Source: an uncultured bacterium
GTDB taxonomy: Bacteria; CSSED10-310; CALFER01
DNA: 64,000 nucleotides
Direction of reading: 5' to 3'
Assembly (NCBI GenBank): GCA_937951895.1
Contig: CALFER010000073.1
Location: forward strand, 13,401-77,400
A model generated the notes under the pieces. It had not been told where the DNA came from. It did not search any database and saw nothing but the letters and a program-made list of their open reading frames with translations. Positions 61,217-64,000 of the stretch are shown here, in pieces. Every line of letters starts with the position of its first letter. Position 1 is the first letter of the stretch. Made by a program: the position numbers and the translations under genes.

Positions 61217-62811
61217 GGTTTGGTTCCTTTTTCAACCGACCCGCAAGATGTCGAGGAGATCCGCCGGAGGATTCCGGCGGCGGATGCCCGCAGACGGTGT
61301 TCGAACGGAAGATGCCAGCAATTGAGATCCAGCCGGAGCTTGAAGAGTATCCGCAGGATGAGATGAAACAGCGCGGAGACGGGCGATTCCGTGAGATAAT
61401 GTCGGTTATAGTAGACCGGCGCGATGAAATTGATCATCCGGATCAGTTCGACATCGGTCTTTCTCACCCATGGCAATGACATGTGATCGATGCGGCCCTC
61501 AGCCGTGAAGGGCTGCCGGCTCCATTCATCCAGCGTCGCCGGTTCGGTCATCCCAGCCTCGAGTGCCCGACGGTACAGAGCCGATCCGGGATAGGGACGG
61601 AACACCTGCGGGCCGATGAAGTAACTTCTGGGATTGATATTCCTGAGCTGTTCCATGATGCGGAGTGTCCGTATGAGATCCCGGCGGGATTCTCCGGGAA
61701 GCGCCATGATGAATCCCCAGACGGTATGAAACTCCTCGGCCGCCAGCAATCTCGCCGCATACAACCCCTGTTCGACGGAAATCTCCTTCTGGATGATTTC
61801 AAGACAATGACGGGAACCCGACTCAAAGCCGAATACCAGATCGACGAAACCACATGCTTTCAATCGCTGGAGAAAAGCACGGTCGATGTAGCCGGGCCGG
61901 AAATGGTTCACTCGGGAGGTGGCATAATATCGGATATGGTTGAGTTTCCGGGATTCGATGATATCGAGAATTCCGAGAACCCGTTCACGATTCGCGAAGA
62001 ATTCCTCGTCCTGAAACATGATGCCGTCGAGCCGGAATCGTGCGATCAGTGATTCCACCTCCGCCATGAGATGTTCCGGAGACCGCGCGCGATATCGTCG
62101 CTCGGCATTGAGCGTCGTGTTGATGCAGAAGGTGCAATGCCACGGACAGCCTCGCGCCGCATGCACGGGAATGACACGCGCCCTTCGTTTTTCCTGGATT
62201 ACATACGATTCGATGTAACACTCCGCGTCGATCAGCGAATAATCGACCTCCGGCAGACAATCCATATCCATCAGACGTCTCGGCGGACTCATCGCCACGG
62301 ATCCCCGTTGCGCCCAGGCCAGTCCGTCGATGCCGGTCATTTCGTCCGGCTTGAGGCCGCGTGCGAAAGCATCCGCCAACTCGACACATGTCCGATCTCC
62401 TTCACCGATCACCGCCACATCACAACGAGAATCGAGGCAGGTGGACGGATAGAGCGAGGGGTGGATGCCGCCCCAGACAAGGGGGGTGTCGGGTGAGATT
62501 GTGCGAATGAACGCGGCTATCTCGCAGGCATGCGGAACCTGCGGGGTCATGGCGGAGATGCCGACATAGAGTGTCTCGGGCAAATGATTCCGTACAGTCT
62601 CCTGAAAACGCTCGTCTGTGCAGGCATCGACGATGACGGGACGATAACCGGCATGTCGAAGGGCGGTTCCGAGATACAGGATCCCGATCGGAAACGAGAA
62701 AACGCTTTCGCCGTATCGCCAGGATCGATGATGATGGGGATTGATGAGAAGTACTGTCTTTTTTGCCGGAAAACGACTAGAATCCACGCGTTGCCTCATG
62801 GTATCCGGCAT
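61213..62811 (-). CDS. B12-binding-domain radical SAM protein
   Basis: A 532-residue protein. Residues 15-150 form a cobalamin-binding-type Rossmann domain (VLLINPHHHRSWRYGESVFSF, LYVGISAMTPQVPHACEIA, PLVWGGIHPSLYP). The radical SAM core has CPWHCTFC (about residues 217-224), then MFQDEEFFANRERV and VFGFESGSRHCLEII. A C-terminal region of about 110 residues lacks known motifs. The family makes diverse C-methylations or rearrangements in lipid and secondary metabolism. An ATG at 62799 is an alternative start. It is divergent from the acyltransferase gene. Confidence 0.85.
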   Translation of the reverse strand: MPDTMRQRVDSSRFPAKKTVLLINPHHHRSWRYGESVFSFPIGILYLGTALRHAGYRPVIVDACTDERFQETVRNHLPETLYVGISAMTPQVPHACEIAAFIRTISPDTPLVWGGIHPSLYPSTCLDSRCDVAVIGEGDRTCVELADAFARGLKPDEMTGIDGLAWAQRGSVAMSPPRRLMDMDCLPEVDYSLIDAECYIESYVIQEKRRARVIPVHAARGCPWHCTFCINTTLNAERRYRARSPEHLMAEVESLIARFRLDGIMFQDEEFFANRERVLGILDIIESRKLNHIRYYATSRVNHFRPGYIDRAFLQRLKACGFVDLVFGFESGSRHCLEIIQKEISVEQGLYAARLLAAEEFHTVWGFIMALPGESRRDLIRTLRIMEQLRNINPRSYFIGPQVFRPYPGSALYRRALEAGMTEPATLDEWSRQPFTAEGRIDHMSLPWVRKTDVELIRMINFIAPVYYNRHYLTESPVSALFHLILRILFKLRLDLNCWHLPFEHRLRASAAGILRRISSTSCGSVEKGTKP

Positions 62812-62903
62812 CGGGGTTCGAGGCCGGATTCTTGCTGCGAGGCATCATTCCAGATGTTCGAGAAAAAGTAAACCGGGACATCCGCGTCACAAGGGGGTTG
62901 GGT

Positions 62904-63827
62904 ATGTTGATCAAGACATTGGAAGACCTGAGACAGGAAGCGATCAAGATCGGTCCGAAAATCATATCGGTTGCGAATCCCGCCGAGGAGGAGATCTTCG
63001 AGGCACTCCAGGAAGCCTACCAGCAGAAGATGATCCGGGGTTTTTTTGTCGGTGACCAGGCGATCATCGCGCCGCTGGCCGAGAAATTCAAACTGAACAC
63101 GCCGGATTTCGAAATCATCCATGTCGAGGGCGGGGAAGCCGAAGCAGCCCGCGCCGCAGCCAAACTGGTACATGACAAACGCGCCCACTTTCTCATGAAA
63201 GGTACAGTCTCGACGGCCTACTTCCTGAAAGCCGTTCTCGACAAGGATATCGGACTGCGCTCCTCCGTCACAAGACTCCTGAGTCACGTTGCCATTTTCG
63301 AGGTCGCCGGGTATGACCGCCTGCTGTTCCTCACCGATGCCGCCTTCAACATCAAACCGTCACTCGAAGAAAAAGCCGCACTGATCGACAACGCCGTCCG
63401 CGTCGCCCGCGCTCTCGGGATCGCCAGACCGAAGGTCGCCTGCGTCACGGCCATCGAAAAAGTCAATCCGAAGATGCAGTCCACGGTGGAAGCCGCCGAA
63501 CTGGCGAAAATGGCTCGCGATGGACGCTTTCCGGACGCGTATGTCGAAGGACCCTTCGGCCTGGACAATGCTGTCGATGAACAGGCCGCCGAAATCAAGG
63601 GCGTGAAGGGGGAGGTCGCCGGCAAAGCCGATATCATTCTCGCCCCCGATATGGATTCCGCCAACGTGATCTACAAAAGCCTCGGTATCCTGACCCGTTG
63701 CCCGGCTGCAGCGATCGTCGTCGGCACGGATGCTCCCGTCGTTCTGACCTCGCGCGCCGACAGCGCCCATACTAAACTGCTGTCGCTGGCTCTCGGCGCA
63801 ATGATTGCGCACCATTATTATACCTGA
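62904..63827 (+). CDS. ptb: Phosphate butyryltransferase / phosphate acetyltransferase family
   Basis: A 307-residue enzyme starting at the ATG at 62904 (AGGGGG 8 bases upstream). VANPAEEEIFEALQEA, HFLMKGTVSTAYFLKAVLD, LLFLTDAAFNIKPSLEEK, YVEGPFGLDNAVD and APDMDSANVIYKSLGI are conserved in Ptb, including bifunctional enoyl-CoA hydratase/Ptb forms. It exchanges the acyl group between CoA and phosphate. Butyryl is favoured by length (about 300) and the AFNIKP phrase, but acetyl or branched acyl groups are possible. A kinase gene (buk) would be expected beyond the window edge. Its last 11 codons form the first unit of the 49-bp tandem repeat. Confidence 0.82.
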   Translation: MLIKTLEDLRQEAIKIGPKIISVANPAEEEIFEALQEAYQQKMIRGFFVGDQAIIAPLAEKFKLNTPDFEIIHVEGGEAEAARAAAKLVHDKRAHFLMKGTVSTAYFLKAVLDKDIGLRSSVTRLLSHVAIFEVAGYDRLLFLTDAAFNIKPSLEEKAALIDNAVRVARALGIARPKVACVTAIEKVNPKMQSTVEAAELAKMARDGRFPDAYVEGPFGLDNAVDEQAAEIKGVKGEVAGKADIILAPDMDSANVIYKSLGILTRCPAAAIVVGTDAPVVLTSRADSAHTKLLSLALGAMIAHHYYT

Positions 63828-64000
63828 TCCAAGTTCCGATACTGGCGCAATGACTGCGCACCATTACTATACCTGATCCAAGTTCCGATACCGGCGCAAT
63901 GATTGCGCACCATTACTATACCTGATCCAAGTTCCAATACTGGCGCAATGATTGCGCACCATTACTATACCTGATCCAAGTTCCGATACTGGCGCAATGA
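63795..64000 (+). repeat. 49-bp tandem repeat seeded by the end of the acyltransferase gene
   Basis: Units begin at 63795, 63844, 63893, 63942 and 63991: four full copies and the start of a fifth at the window edge. Each holds the hairpin GCGCAAT-G-ATTGCGC (one copy has C for T) and the codons for IAHHYYT plus stop. Units differ at only a few bases. The first lies inside the coding end, so the others are duplications of the gene's own 3' terminus. Confidence 0.92.

Noticed and set aside
63795..64000. CRISPR array
   Set aside because: The 49-bp units are directly adjacent with no unique spacers and begin inside a coding sequence. This is a plain tandem repeat.
1..64000. tRNA, rRNA, transposase, integrase or phage genes
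   Set aside because: All intergenic gaps were read for cloverleaf or rRNA signatures and all credible genes were inspected. None was found.

Overview
The window reads as chromosome of an uncultured, diderm, GC-rich bacterium. A TonB protein, lipoprotein and Sec signals, a perfect sigma-54 promoter and many secreted proteins with Thr-Pro-rich stalks and right-handed beta-helices point to a candidate phylum of the kind known mainly from metagenomes. I cannot name the phylum from the sequence. No rRNA, tRNA, CRISPR array, transposase or phage gene is visible.

Layout. (1) 1-5480: a partial secreted beta-helix gene (minus strand, cut by the window edge) diverges from a two-gene unit: a kelch/beta-helix protein and a TP-rich beta-helix protein. 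(2) 5727-16962: housekeeping genes. These are an SDR of pteridine-reductase type, a haem-binding-domain/DUF2231 membrane protein, a ferritin-like protein, a complete pyruvate (or branched-chain) dehydrogenase operon, a cobalamin adenosyltransferase, two Hsp20 genes behind a sigma-54 promoter, a J-domain protein and HtpG. (3) 17070-26292: a third TP-type beta-helix gene, then the mirror image of region 1 (TP-rich beta-helix and kelch/beta-helix on minus, large beta-helix on plus). Regions 1 and 3 are thus an inverted duplication around about 12 kb of core genes. (4) 26293-26618 is packed with short dispersed repeats, followed by clpB. (5) 29230-39174: acetyltransferase, glyoxalase-like protein, a surface protein with a sorting-like tail, a B12-type radical SAM protein with a coiled-coil tail, and a likely minus-strand operon tonB, ECF sigma, anti-sigma, TM2 membrane protein, Ser/Thr kinase with TPRs. 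(6) 39324-46753: a three-module beta-helix protein, then a three-gene operon of a Cys-rich protein, a membrane-tailed scaffold with three cohesin-like domains, and a dockerin-bearing partner. (7) 46764-64000: hydrolase, lipoprotein, purA, radical SAM YhcC type, an XPB-type helicase/Lon-like protease cluster, a GGDEF-ATPase-TPR fusion, a membrane glycosyltransferase, another radical SAM protein, a phosphate butyryl/acetyltransferase and a 49-bp tandem repeat that runs off the end.

The strongest candidate for an undescribed system is the cohesin scaffold/dockerin pair (43047-46753). The two genes overlap by 4 bases behind a good sigma-70 promoter, and no carbohydrate-active domain is evident. 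This suggests a small surface assembly that is not a classical cellulosome. A second theme is the beta-helix surface-protein family: duplicated in mirror image, with promoters whose -35/-10 spacers contain 13-T tracts (possible phase variation), and with one signal peptide rebuilt by an in-frame MITE-like palindrome.
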